NCBI GenBank assembly: GCA_018524725.1
Contig: JAEUWP010000475.1
Location: 26,762-90,761 of the forward strand
Direction: 5' to 3'
Length of the DNA: 64,000 nt
From: Podaxis mareebaensis
Taxonomy: Eukaryota; Basidiomycota; Agaricomycetes; Agaricales; Agaricaceae
Shown here: one piece after another, positions 11,565-23,640 of the stretch
Layout of the letters: the number at the start of each line of letters is the position of its first letter
Numbering within the stretch: position 1 is the stretch's first letter
Position numbers and translations under genes: made by a program
Notes under the pieces: generated by a model
Databases searched by the model: none
What the model was told of the DNA's origin: nothing
What the model saw: the letters and a program-made list of their open reading frames with translations, nothing else

Positions 11565-14500
11565 TCACTCCGACCGCACCTTCCAAAACACGGCAGCAGC
11601 AGCAACAGCCAGAACTACGACAGCACCTGCAGTCTGGAAATTCACGGCATTCTGTACCGCCATCTCATCAATGCTCGTACTCCTCAAACTTAGATTATAT
11701 GTACTCACCGGTCGACTCGACGTCTTTTTCTGCCCGACGTCCGACTCCTGTTCACCAGTTGGCTCACTAACGAAACTAGCTGTTAGCGATGATGGTGTTG
11801 CAAGTGCCTGGACGTTTGCAGCCTTGGCCTTGGCAGCTTTAGCTTTCGCAGCAGCAGCAGGGTCCTTCGGCCCCGGAACCTTCTTCCCCTCCTCCACCTC
11901 CTCCTCACTCGCCAACGACGATCCTGCATCGTCTTCGTAATCAAAAACCTGTTCCTTTTGCACGTCTAGCAGAGAAATGTAGTACGCACGGGAGGCCGCC
12001 GTCCCATCGCCCGTTGATGATGTTGGGTCTGAGGCCGTGGTCGTCGAGCCGATTGCGTGAGAACTATTAGTGGTTGATGGAGGTGACGAGGGATCTTTGA
12101 GTGCGATGCCATTCGCAAATGCAGTAACCTTAACCGCGTCTATAGGCCTTCCACCTTCGGATGCGAGCGTCGCATCGTCAGAATCGGACTCATCCCCAGC
12201 CTCATCCCCACTCTCCCCCCTCCCTCTTCTTCCCGACCTTCCTCGACTCCCACTCGTCGACCTCCGCTTTCTCCTTCTCCTCCCCCCTCCCGAATCAGAA
12301 CTCCGACTTCTCGGACTGGGCGGAGTGACCAGCCCACTCCCGTGTCCAGTTCCGTGTTTCAAAGCATCCCCGTTCCCGACCTTTAAACCGACGACCACCT
12401 GCTGAAACTGACTCTGTACCCTCTCTTGCATCCTGGATAGCTCTTGCTTCTGCACTCCAATGTCCTTCACAAGCGTGCTCGTAGTTGTGTGCAGTTGGTT
12501 CATCTTGTCCAGCCCGCTATCCATCGACTTCATCTTCGCCTCCCACTCCTCCCTTGCGCGCTTTAGCCGCTCGCGCTCTTCTCTCCACTCTTCTTTCACG
12601 TCACTCCATTGTCCTTCAACGGTCTTTTTCCATTCCGCGAAGAACTCTGTCAACGACTTCTTTTCCTCCTCATCCTTCCTTTTACTCTCTATGGCATGTT
12701 CTGGTTGGAGTTGCTCCTCGACCGAAGGGGAGGGAAGAACAGGGGCAACATCCTCAGTCGATACACCAACCACTGCCTTCGACCGCGGACTCTCTTGCGT
12801 CTCCTTCGCCATCCTCTCCAAGTTGGTCACCTTATTCTCCAACGCCTTGATCGTATCTTGCGCCGCAGCGTACTGTGCCTCCATATTTGAAGTCAACTTG
12901 ACCATCGCTGCGATCTGCGCACTCAACTGCAGAACCTGTTCCAGCACCTCGTCGTTCGTCGGACCGTTCGCTGCCATTGTAGCGATAGCGGTAGTACTAG
13001 GTTGAGAAAGTGGTGAGGATGGTGATCGGTTGTTAGGAGCCAACAACGTGCCGGACCTTGTTCGAGGCGAGTTGACAGCAACAGTTACAGTTGGTTTCGT
13101 CGCTGTCTCCTTCCCCACATCTTCTTGCTCCCGTTCCCGAAGGCCAAACGATGGCTCTGGGGTGCGTGGTCGGCCGACATTTAGATCCTCTTGTTTCCTC
13201 AAGGCCTCCTGCTCGGCAGACTCAATCTGCCGCTCGCGTTCTCTCTGTCGGTCAGCATCATCCTCGCGTTCACGTTCAGGGTCAATCGGGTCAGCACGGC
13301 CACCGCCATACCCAGTTTCATCAACCTGATCTTCCCTTTCTGCCGCGGCAACCTGCTCCTCATCTTCCTCATCTACCGGCTCGAGTTCGTGAGGGATAAT
13401 GGTCGAAATGCTATGCGCATCGTCTTCCTCATCAACCTCATCAAGCATACGGATATGTTGAATGTCGTCGTCATCATCATGATCGAATCCGCCCCGGGGT
13501 TCTAAGAGCCCGTTCTGCTGTTCTTCCTGTCCCATCTCGTGCTCCGGTTCGAAGAGGATTTCCCTGCTTCGACTTTCGAAGAGCTGACGCAGATCGCGGA
13601 CCTCCTTCCTAATGAGTTCGTGATCCGCGAGGCCCTCCTCGAGCGCACGGACCTTGTTGGCATGCTCAGAGAGCGAAATCTGGGCATCACGCAGTTGAGA
13701 TTGAAGTTGAGAGATGACGGTGGTGGGAGATGATGATGAGGGAGGTTGTTGTTCTGGCTGTGAAGGGGGTTGTTGGGGTTGTGGTTGATCGGGAGGTGGA
13801 GACGTGCTAGAAGGCGCGGGATGGGATTCTTGCGATTGGGACGGCGAGGGCTGTCGGACAGGTCGTGCAGGTGGAAGGGAAGGGGGATACGGAGGGACAT
13901 TTGAGGACTAGGAGAACGGATTAGCCAGGTTTAACGTAAATTGAGCCAGAAAAAAAATGAAATTCGCACAATATTGCCGCCAAGGACTTCGTGAATTTCG
14001 TTCATGGACCCAGAGAGGGAATGAAGTTCTGAGCCAGTTTCTCGGCTCTTTTGGAGTTCGCCCTGGAGGCGGTTGAGAATATGTTCGAAGGTGAGGCCGG
14101 ATTTCCCAGGGGGTCGCATGCTACCGCCCATACCACCAATACCTGCCAGCCCCTGACCAACATTGGGCCCTGGTCGCCGCTGCTGAGGTCCGCCAACAAA
14201 GTTGAACTGCGAGGGGATACCGTTGGGCCCCGGTTGACCAGCCCCCATAAGCGAATGCTGGGCATATTGTTGATGCTGCTGCTGCTGCTGGAGCAGATGT
14301 TGTTGCTGTTGCTGTTGTTGCTGGTGCTGCTCAGCACGGGCAGCAACCTGGGCATCCTGTTCAGAAAAAACGCAGACGGCGCGTGCGGCGACTTTATGGT
14401 GGATGATGGTCTTGTTGTCTTCGCCGACGATGTCGATACCGAATTCCTGGGGTCGTGTGAGGGAGAGGTGCATATACTCGGGCTAAATGCATACCACGAT

Positions 14501-14890
14501 GTCGTCGCTTTTCAGTTCGTAAGGCTCGGACTCGACGCCCTCGGGGCTGAGTCGCTCGCCGTTGATAAAGGTGCCGTTGGAGCTTTTGACGTCCTTGATG
14601 TAGATCTGCTCTGCTGTCAGCACCGACGTATATGTGCGGTTCTAAGGGCGGGGTACCTTGCCTCCATCCTCCCAGATCTCAGCGTGCTGCCTGCTGAGGA
14701 CTTTCGAGTCAAAAAAGCCGTTCTTCTCGCCGGGAGCAGTCTTTGGGTTTGTCTGCCGTCCGATTTTGACGCGCTGGCCAGCGACGAGGGATATGTGTTT
14801 TGGAACGAAAGAGTCATTCAGAGGGTAGAGGTAGAGGGCAGGATATGGCTGTTGGGCATGCTGGGCAGCGTAGGGGGGCGTTGGAGGCAT
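11565..14890 (-). CDS. FHA-domain, coiled-coil, tail-anchored protein; SLMAP/Far10/PRO45-like STRIPAK subunit (1054 aa)
   Basis: Exons are 14890-14657, 14605-14495, 14446-13970 and 13907-11565. Introns are 51, 48 and 62 nt, all phase 0. The FHA fold is clear: IGRQ at about 43-46, SRQHAEIW at about 66-73, SSNGTF at about 86-91, then NGERL. These loops bind phosphothreonine. A Gln-rich tract follows (about residues 140-175), then coiled-coil segments, an acidic region, a Ser/Arg-rich stretch and one hydrophobic helix at the extreme C-terminus ([16 protein letters not shown]). FHA, coiled coil and tail anchor together match fungal Far9/Far10, Csc1 and PRO45, the SLMAP subunits that hold STRIPAK at ER or nuclear membranes. 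An in-frame GTGAGT at 11706 could start an optional intron of about 45 nt before the anchor. An upstream in-frame ATG at 14956 is less likely as the start. Confidence 0.85.
14276..14332. repeat. CTG/TTG (polyGln) microsatellite inside the FHA gene
   Basis: Imperfect GCTGCTGCTG and GTTGTTGCTG runs on the plus strand encode two Gln-rich blocks on the minus strand, separated by HLL. Such tracts often vary in length between strains. Confidence 0.8.
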
Positions 14891-14956
14891 TGTGGACGAC
14901 GACGACAACGGCGAGCAGGAGCTCTTCTCCACGACACAATCACGTGAAATAAACAA

Positions 14957-17054
14957 TGACTAAGCTACGTCTTTCTCACGCTCTTCACTGCAAACCTCCC
15001 ACGCCCATGCGCTGCAGCGCTCGTCGCCATTGGTCTGTTGTTGCGCCACACATCTTTGTTGATCGTTGTCCGACAGACCAGGTCCTAAAAAACGTCGCTA
15101 TGCTCTCGACTACACCACCGGCCCATGGGTTTCGCTACCTGCGTAGAAAACAGCCGTGCTCGACAGTGCACTCGGGACTATCACTGCAATAGAATACGGG
15201 TTGTACCCCGCCTCTATACACTTGAACTCATCTACCGCGAGGCAGATCGAACCTTCGATATGCTTTGCCCCGCTATGAGCTATTATCTCTGTGCAGCGTA
15301 TACCACGCACCCCTCATACGACCTCGTGGGATACACGACCCATGTTCAATCTATATCCTCTCCCCTGTTATAGTCTTCCACGAGCTCCTCCACCTTCTCT
15401 GCTATGCCTTGCCGCACAGGTGCAGCCACAATGTGCTTGCTTGCAAGTATGCCGTACGCAAGACGGTCTTTGGTCATGATCCTTGGAACATGTCACCTCG
15501 TGCCTTTGATGGGATAAAACACGGACACGCATCCGTAGTCTGACCTACAGTAGCTTGGCCTTATCAGTGCCCTACACAATTCCGGACTTTGACCAGAAGT
15601 TCGAGTGACGTGCAGTGGTCGGACGACATCGTATCTCTGGCTCGGCGTGATGGACGTCAGTTGTCGGACTATGAAGGCCGTGAGGTGAATGGGATACACC
15701 TTGTGCCACCGCCCGAAGTGCGCAGAAAAGGCATCGATCTGTTCCGACGTCCACTAAACACATACTGACCATGGGTCGAGCCCACCGGAGGTGTATCCTG
15801 ACTTTCCTTTTGCAAGGCATCCTCTCGTCCACACCTGAGACCCGGTTTATCCGCCTTCTGGATGTCTATTGTGCTCTGGTAAGCCGATGTCATACCTTCT
15901 TTCTTGTCCAAAATTCGGTCATCATCCTGTCCCGTTTCGCCATACAACGCATACTCGCCCCCCCTCCCCGGATGTCCTTCAAACAAGCAAGTCGTCCCAA
16001 TCCTCATGGAATTATCTCTAGTCCCCTCTCATCTAGTTGACTTCAATTCCATACTTCCATCGCATGTTCAAAAATACATCTCCTGCTCCTCAACATCACC
16101 TCTTACCCCCCTCCCCTCCTGGGCGGGCACCACTTTCTGTAAGTTTTCCAAGCCCCTCCAAATCTACTATAATAACACTTGTTCCATTGTCAATCGAAGT
16201 CGCGAGACGCTTCTAAGTCAGCTCTTCCAATGTCATATCTCACTCACAAGACGTTTCCTTCTTAGAGACTCCACTCTTCAAAGCCTGTTCGTTCTGCGGA
16301 ACACAGCACCGGATTTCCACTCCATTCATTCGCCTGCATATACTCAATATCTCACCTATCCTGCTCCGTTGACTCCGTCGCATTCGAAATACCCGCCCGT
16401 GAGAGGGCACCCCCTGAATGGCATCGATTCTCCAAATATCCCCTGCTATACATGCTCTGTTGCTCGATCGTCCAACAATCCAGACAGCCGTAATGCCACC
16501 CGTAAGTTGGTGCTCCCGTTATGAGGATTCCAATGAGTCGCTACTGTGACCGATCACCTTTACCGTGAGGCGAAATATCTTCTACAGAGTGAAGTTGCCG
16601 AAGTTGAGCGAGGCACAAGGCATCAGCTCGAGTTCCCATTTCGATAATCCTTCAAGCCCCCTTTTGGATTGCGATACATATATCTCATCTAGTTGGAGGG
16701 TATAACAAACCTTCTAATCTGGTGGATGCGTCGTAATGTCTATGTGCGAACCGGGAAACTTTGGCTTTCAATAATCATCTCTGATGAAGAGCCTCGTTGT
16801 GAATGTAAGGACATTGGCTAATGAAGTTACGGGCACATGGAAACTTAGACTGACAACATATTAGCGAAATTTCCCACCCATGGGCCATGACTCGATGTAA
16901 GGATGACGATGAATATGCGATGAGTCCGTTGTAGGCGCTCTTACATAATCGGCTCCGACGTGTTTGTCACGAAGTGTCAAAGCCGATCCGAGTCACTACA
17001 GTAACCCCGTTGTTTAAGTACCAGTTTTATTACAGGGCTATACAGTTACGCAGG
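14957..17054. other. Intergenic, no gene supported
   Basis: The longest open frame (15904-16524, plus) is Ser/Pro/Tyr-rich with no domain, no plausible start context and no introns. I treat it as chance. The right end is the promoter of the P450 gene. Confidence 0.45.
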
Positions 17055-17062
17055 TATATATA
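17055..17062 (+). promoter_or_regulatory. TATA box of the P450 gene
   Basis: TATATATA lies 91 bp upstream of the P450 ATG at 17146. The sequence between is pyrimidine-rich near the start codon. The spacing fits a fungal core promoter. Confidence 0.55.
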
Positions 17063-17145
17063 GTCCAGTCGTTGTGCCACAACTTCTTGCAACACCAAAA
17101 ACTTACCTCGTCGACCTCATACAATCTCTCTCACTCTCGCATACA

Positions 17146-19313
17146 ATGGGAATTCTTGGCCTTCGAGAAATCTTGTGCTTAGTCTTGTGCGGCACGCTGC
17201 CCCTCGTCTATCGCTGGTACCGAAAGCCACGCCTTCCTCTGCCACCTTCGCTTCCGCGATGGCCGCTCATTGGGAATGCTCTTCAAATCCCCTCAACATA
17301 CGCCCATATCTTCTATCAGGAGCTTGGGCGAAAGCTTGGTGAGATTAGGAATTCCATACTGATAGAGCATGTGACACTAACGAAGTATGGAATTGTGATT
17401 TAGGATCAAAAATCATGTATCTTGAAGCGTTTGGGGAACCAATCATCATCATAAACGACATGAATATAGCGAAAGACCTTCTTGAAAAGCGTTCGACATT
17501 GTATTCAAGTCGGTAAGTGCACCTGTATACTATAGTAAGAGAAAATCACTCATCGTCACCAGGCCGCACCTAGAGATGTTCAATGAGGTGTAAGTTTCAA
17601 AACTGAGTGTAGGTTGCTAAAGAGTCTCATGACTTGATCCCTTTTAGGATCGGAGCCAAGGATCATTTTGCTTTCATGCCTTATGGAGATGAATGGAGGA
17701 ACCATCGGCGGTTGTTCAAACAATACTTTGCTCCTTCGGCTCTGGACAGGGAGCAAGAGAAAGCATTGCAATTTGTTCGCAAGGGGCTCTTATCAAATCT
17801 ATATGAGAACCCACGTGACTTTCATGGACATGTTCGAGAGTAGGGCATCCGTCTCGGAATTGTTCTCCCGACTGAGACTGATCTGTTACTTTTAGTTGCA
17901 TTGGGGGTCTGTCATTATCCATTACCTATGGACTTCCCGTTCGACGAAATCATGACCCTCTCGTTCGGTTGGCGGAAGAATCAGCCATTGTCACTGCTGC
18001 AGCCACTGCTCCGGGGAAGTACCTAGTCAACATTGTGCCTGCGCTGAAGTATGTGCCGGAGTGGATGCCAGGCGCTACCTTCAAGAAAGTGGCGCGTAAG
18101 GCTCGAGAGAAGCTGAACCAGATCAGGGAAGAGCCCTATCGGAGGACATTGAAAAACATAGTGCGTCCATTCCTATGTTTATTTTCCCCTCCCTTAGATG
18201 TATTGGTTAGGACGACGGAACGGCTCCGGGGTCGTTCGTTTCTGCAGGCTTGGAGAAACATAGAGATGGACCAAACTTCGAATACCAAGCATTGCATATC
18301 AAACAAGTCGCAGTACAGGTATACGGAGGTAAGTTGAATAAGTGCTTCGCTACAGAACGATATCGTCTAACATATTATGCTAGCCGCCGCTGAAACCACT
18401 GTTGCCTCAATCATGACATTCATTCTTGCCATGCTGACACACCCTGAAGTTCAGCGCAAAGCCCAGCGCGAGATAGATTCGGTCGTTGGATCAGATCGAC
18501 TGCCTGATTATTCCGATCAACCACACTTGCCTTATCTTTCTGCCATCCTCAAGGAAGTCTTGCGGTGAGTAGTATTTCATCGTCTAACTACTGTACATGC
18601 GAGCCTGAGACCTGCCTAGATGGAATCCCAGTACACCAATGAGTGGGAAACTCAATTCCTGAGACAGTGGTGTGGTAGCTAATAAATCATACAGGTATTC
18701 CCCATTTGACTAGTGCAGAAGACGTGTATGAGGGATATCATATCCCTAAAGGAGCCACCGTCGTGGTAAACACTTAGTGAGCAGCCGATGTTTTTGTCCC
18801 TCCACACAGTTGTTGATTTCGCACAAGTGCTATTCTTCACGACGAAGAAATCTTTTCGAATCCTGAAGAATTCAACCCAGACAGATTCATTAAGGATGGT
18901 GTCCTTTTAACAGACGTCCTTGATCCTACTGTCAACGCCACTTTCGGTTACGGAAGGAGGTTTGTGCACACTTCCTGTCTTCGCCCTTCTCAACTAATGT
19001 TCTCACTCTGTCCAGAATGTGTCCTGGCGCTCACATTGCATTATCGACACTATATCTCGTCACTGCTTCCATCCTCGCTTTATATGATATCCTGCCAGAA
19101 CTTGACGCGGAAGATAAACCTGTCAAAGTCGAACCCAAGTTTGCTCCAGCTTCCATCATCTCGTGAGTATTTACATTCTCAGACATGGGGACGACTTCCC
19201 TAATTGCTCACCGTCGCAGGATGCCTCTCCCATATGAGTGCAGATTTATCCCTCGCGAGAACAAGAATGTCGAAGACCTCCTGCAAGAGTATATGGACGT
19301 TGAGGTTATCTAA
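17146..19313 (+). CDS. Cytochrome P450 monooxygenase, 12 exons, 520 aa
   Basis: Exons are 17146-17338, 17404-17512, 17563-17589, 17648-17839, 17896-18160, 18211-18328, 18384-18564, 18620-18642, 18695-18776, 18828-18959, 19016-19162 and 19220-19313. The frame closes exactly. An N-terminal membrane anchor (about residues 7-24) is followed by the Pro-rich hinge PRLPLPPSLPRWPLIGN. The I-helix reads AAAETT (about 302-307), in place of the usual A-G-x-D/E-T-T. ExxR is E359-VL-R362. The heme loop is FGYGRRMCPGAH with the thiolate Cys at about 443. The product is an ER-anchored, reductase-dependent haem monooxygenase. The substrate is unknown; agaricomycete P450s of this type act in secondary metabolism or xenobiotic attack. 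Exons of 109, 265, 82 and 132 nt recur in the P450 at 61-63 kb, so the two share ancestry. Confidence 0.9.
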
Positions 19314-20148
19314 TGCAGCAAGTTCTGTTCATTACGTTCTCATGGATGTTGAACGATGTCGTATACATAAAATCCTGGCTTTCCCTCTGGAAAATCGGCC
19401 GCACGGTTGACAGCACCTGGATCACTTGGGTATTGCTTCTTCCATATTCTGAATCTTGATCAAGTCGAAGGCCGAGTCAAAATAACGAGTGCGGAGGAGA
19501 GTGAATAACTACCAAGCCGCTTGGTGCAAGACGGCAAGTTACTCAGCCGACGCTTCGAGGGACGAGGTTTGATGAACAGGAACATGCAAAGGGCCGATGA
19601 TGTACTTATCCTTTTGTCGCTCTCTAGTTCCTTGTTCTCGCGCCATGCTACCTTGTCTACGATCCCGTGTTGCAACGTGATGGACAACCATTGGTGATCT
19701 TCGATGTTCGATTCAATCATCACTCTTAAGATCAGCCTGGAATCAAGGAGGCTTCAGTCCTATCAACCGATCCCCTTCTGCAAAGAGCTAGCACGGCTTG
19801 GCACGACGCGTCGAATACATACCAGCAATCTCCGTACACATCACCTCAGTTCTTCCTTACAGAGACCAAGGTGTGTCCCGAGTTCCACGTAGACTAACGG
19901 TCTCTCTAATATACGCCTTAGGCACGACAATAAACCTTAGTCCTTCCATACGGAGACTGAGTATGCCCCTTAGTTCCAACACAAAGGGCCCTTGTGAGCC
20001 AGGTGACGTAGCGTGAGTGCAGCACTGGGCTCAAGTGCGCCTTCGGTTTGGCGGACTACTATCACGCCCTGTTTTTAGTTCCGTGATACTGCACTGTGAT
20101 CATCAGTGGTTGCACCGTGTTGCGTTGTGAACTCTGATCAGCAGTCCG
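19314..20148. other. Intergenic, no gene supported
   Basis: This is the 3' flank of the P450 and 5' flank of membrane protein B. Short open frames on both strands have no recognisable content. Confidence 0.45.
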
Positions 20149-20156
20149 TTATATAA
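20149..20156 (+). promoter_or_regulatory. TATA box of membrane protein paralogue B
   Basis: TTATATAA lies 93 bp upstream of the ATG at 20242, almost the same spacing as the TATA box of the neighbouring P450. Confidence 0.5.
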
Positions 20157-20241
20157 CCACATAGAAGGTTCCGAGCTAGCCCCATATCCGGTTCTCTCTG
20201 TTTCTGGCTTTCGCCCCGCAGCCACTGACCCACAGTCCAAG

Positions 20242-21314
20242 ATGAGTCTATATGAGCTTCAACCCTCCTTAACAGTTACGGAAGTTTACTGGATCACTGG
20301 CGCAATTAGCGGCGCTATGCCTTACGGTGCCCTCGTTACCCTTTGTATAATCACCATTGGACATCTCCGGTCGCCCAACGACACTTCTGTGCGTGAGGGT
20401 TTTCTTAACCAACGGCGCATTTTCAGAGGGCACGTCCTTCTCATTCTCTTGCTGAACACGATTATGCAAGTGGACAATATTCGAGGATGCCTTGTCGCCA
20501 CTTTCTACACAAATCCCGCAGACCTCACTCACCCCGAACAAAGCTTGTTTTATATTGTCGTTGGTCTGACCATATCCCTGACCGATGGGTTACTTGTGAG
20601 TGGTCTTTGCTTAAAAATTCCTTGTGCTGTGGAGAGCCAACGATCTCCCATAGATATGGCGATGCTACGGGGTCCAGAAAGCCCTCCTGCGTGACCAAAG
20701 AGGATGGCTGCGCCATACAAGCTGGATCTTTCCCCTATTCCTGTACGTTTGTGCGGGTGGTACGTCATGATCACAAGATGGTTGAACTGACAAGACACTT
20801 TATTCACGTGATATGTTAAAGTTCTTGGGAGCATGGGTTTCGCAAAGCTGGATCCAAACCGCCCACTATTGACCACGACACAACCATTGGGCATAACTTT
20901 TTTCGCCGCCAGCTTGGTGTGCAACATCGTCCTTAATATTTTTGCGACATTGAATATCATGATTCGGCTGCTCTGTCACCGACGCAAAATGATCATGATA
21001 TTCGGCAGGTCTTGGGCCCTTTCTAAATACCAGCTAAGGATCACTGGCATCCTCCTGGAGTCGGCTGTGCTTAATATCCCAGTAACACTGTTAGGCGCGA
21101 TTGCACTTCTACTGAGGGAGGCATACACAACACTGATAATAAAAATCATCGTTCCTGCACAGGTATGACAATGATGTAGTCGCTATCACTATTGAGCTGA
21201 CCCAGGCCCTGCGTTTATTAGTCCGTTGCCTCGATCTTAGTCATTTACCAAGTGGCTAAAAGAAGGGACATTGGTGCAGAGGAAAGCCTAAGTAATGAAG
21301 AAAGCGAGGGATGA
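20242..21314 (+). CDS. Seven-helix-type membrane protein, paralogue B (297 aa)
   Basis: Exons are 20242-20595, 20654-20759, 20822-21162 and 21222-21314. Introns are 58, 62 and 59 nt. About seven hydrophobic segments are visible. The gene matches the copy at 8.4-9.5 kb along its length: YGALVTL, LTDGLL before intron 1, IWRCYGVQKALL after it, LRITGILLESAVLN, and ASILVIYQVAKRR near the end. Exon 2 is 106 nt in both, and introns 1 and 3 have identical lengths (58 and 59 nt). The C-terminus is charged (EESLSNEESEG), as expected for a cytosolic tail. The function of this lineage-expanded family is unknown. The two copies lie on opposite strands about 11 kb apart, so the duplication was not a simple tandem event or was later rearranged. 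Confidence 0.87.
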
Positions 21315-22396
21315 TTATGCGAATTCTGGTCCATTTCACAAGGTTTTAATCGTTGTCGAGGGAGTTGTGAGGACATAGATAGACGGGCGCTCACTAAGCT
21401 ATCTTTGTGCGATATTAATGGTTTTGTTCATCAATGCCGCCCTGCTTAACATTGACATGAGTCATTCGAGACCACCTCTCATCACAGACAGAAAAACATC
21501 ACATCCGAGAGGTTTGCTGTAGAGCTGTGACGAGTTTTGCTGGCATTGTATACCATATATAACATCGTCCAAATCTCCCCCGGGATTGCGAAGCGAACAG
21601 ACTAGTAATCGCCATAACTCTTAGTACTTGGTTCCGTGTCCGGACTCAGGGGTAGGGTAGAGTCAGGGTCGTAAGAGGGGAAGAAAGAACGAGGAGCCAA
21701 CTTTGTCCCCGGAGTGTGTTAGGGGCTATAGCAAGGTTATTGGCTATGGCAGGTATGGGCTATGACAGAGTAGCAAGACAGATTGTATCGCATACACATT
21801 AGTGATGGACAGTAGACATTGCAACCAACTTGATTTCTCTCGTTTAATCTTCGAGTATCGTGCCGTCAGATCTTGAAACTGGTACTTGATAATCAAGTAA
21901 AAGGCCCGAATGGCAGATCATGTATTGAAGTTTAGAACGTCGGCTTGGATGCGTCCAATGTATGGTTTATGGATTTACGAACCTGATCGCGGGGATTGAA
22001 AGGAAAAAAGCATTGCTCGAGTATCTTTTTTGTTATGGGAAGCCCGGGTAGCACACTTGCTGTCGGATCCCGCATTCGTGATGTCCATTTCTGATGTACT
22101 TCGTACCATTCAAAGCCGTGTGATGCCCATTTGACCAAAGCACTGGCGAATGCAAGGACCGGAGAATTTCTTATAGTATGGTTTTTGAACGTGGAATAGA
22201 GTCTGGCAACTAGCCTTCACGAGTTATCTCACTGTACTTCGGATCTAGGGTAGCTCGTAACATCAGCTCTTCCGTTCACTGTCAAAATTACAAGGGTCAT
22301 AAAAAATCGTCCAGCGTAGCGGCCATAACGTGAATGTCCAGTAACGTAATCATTGTCCTTGTACTACAAAGACTCGTCCCAGGAAGCTGCAACGGT
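21315..22396. other. Intergenic between two converging genes, no gene supported
   Basis: This is the 3' flank of both membrane protein B (plus) and the Chs7-like gene (minus). No convincing coding or RNA feature is seen. Confidence 0.45.
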
Positions 22397-23640
22397 TCAT
22401 CCGTCAGTTCTAACTCCCAAATAAGGAAAGTATATAGGCTCACACTTCGTGATATCCGTCCATCCATAATACATCACGACAATTGTCACCGTCTCAAGGA
22501 AGGTTCCAAGAAACGACCCATCAACTCGACGGTTAGACGACTGTCATAATGAGATCAGCATTAGACTACTCGCAGCGGAATAATTACGGGCGTACCTCGC
22601 AAATTGACACGCCGACGGGACTCAGCCTGAACACCTGTGCAACGATGAAGATAATTGCGGCACTAATGTATATCCAGAACGGTCGGGTTTCATGTAGGAT
22701 ATGCACGACGACATAGATGATAATGAGGAGTGAGATCAATGCGGCTCTATTATGAAGTCAAAGAAGCTCGCTGTCGGTTCCTGGTTCAATGAAAAGTGAG
22801 GGGTAGGTACGCACGCGCCAGGCCATATACTCGTTAACACAAACAGCGGAATGCTGCGTATAGAGTCCGGCGGACTCGAAACGGAGCCGAAGGTTGATGT
22901 AAACCCAAACGCGGTATCGAGGGCAATGTACATGGTCACAAAGAAAAGCGCAAACTGGCCCAAATGCATAATCTGGATGTTTGAGTTGAGGAGAACGATT
23001 GGCACCAGGGTGTTGGCAGACTCACTATCACACTCGCTCTCCTTCCGTCATCCAGCAGCTGCATTGTCGTGAACGCATTCCAAAAGAGTACCCAGAACAG
23101 CGATGCAACAATGCCAGCATGGATGGCCGTTAATGCTCCCAGAGCCTGCGTGCCCTGCTCCAATAGCGCTCCAGCCGTCACTAATTGAAAGATGAGTGAC
23201 ACGATGTACGTCACAAGCAACGCGCGAAATTCCACCCGTCCTGTACGACACGACACTCCTGTTAGAAGCCATGTTAGGCTGAGCGAGAGGAGAGAACGCA
23301 CCAACTGCCGCTATTCGCTTCTGGCACCCCCATAGTAGAATCGCAGTAATGAGAATCCCCACACCACAGAAAATGTTATTGACAAGATTCGATAGCGAGC
23401 CTTCTGTGTGGAGTTTGGGGATGCCGCATTCTGGGTTGATGCCTACGGGTGCTGATGGTCGTTGACTTGCGCCTCCGAGCACGTCGGGAGCTTCTCGTTG
23501 AAGCTGCGGATCCGGACATGAACAGTTGGTTGATACAAGAAAAGAAAGTTGGAGGGGCGTACTTGGAGGTAGAAGAGGTTGCAAAGGGCATAGCTAGTTG
23601 CTTGCGAACACAGCTCTTTGAAATCTCCGAAACGAACCAT
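22397..23640 (-). CDS. Chs7-family (chitin synthase export chaperone-like) membrane protein A, 315 aa
   Basis: Exons are 23640-23563, 23503-23302, 23240-23026, 22972-22815, 22746-22596 and 22540-22397. The start MVRFGDFKELC resembles the FGDF..IC start of Chs7 proteins. A CGIP loop follows, then six or seven hydrophobic helices. One helix starts GRVEFRALLVTY and another carries N-x-F-x2-Q-x3-D-DG, the place of the Q..EDGT motif of Chs7. Chs7 is an ER membrane chaperone needed for export of chitin synthase III. Divergent paralogues may serve other cargo, so the role is inferred at family level only. Exons 1, 3 and 4 (78, 215 and 158 nt) have the same lengths as in the copy at 35.8-37.05 kb. 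Confidence 0.72.

Noticed and set aside
12460..13505. Several open frames on the plus strand opposite the FHA gene
   Set aside because: They are antisense shadows of a long, biased (Glu/Ser-rich) coding exon on the minus strand.
15904..16524. 206-codon open frame on the plus strand
   Set aside because: Ser/Pro/Tyr-rich low-complexity translation, no introns, no domain, no TATA or start context; likely chance.
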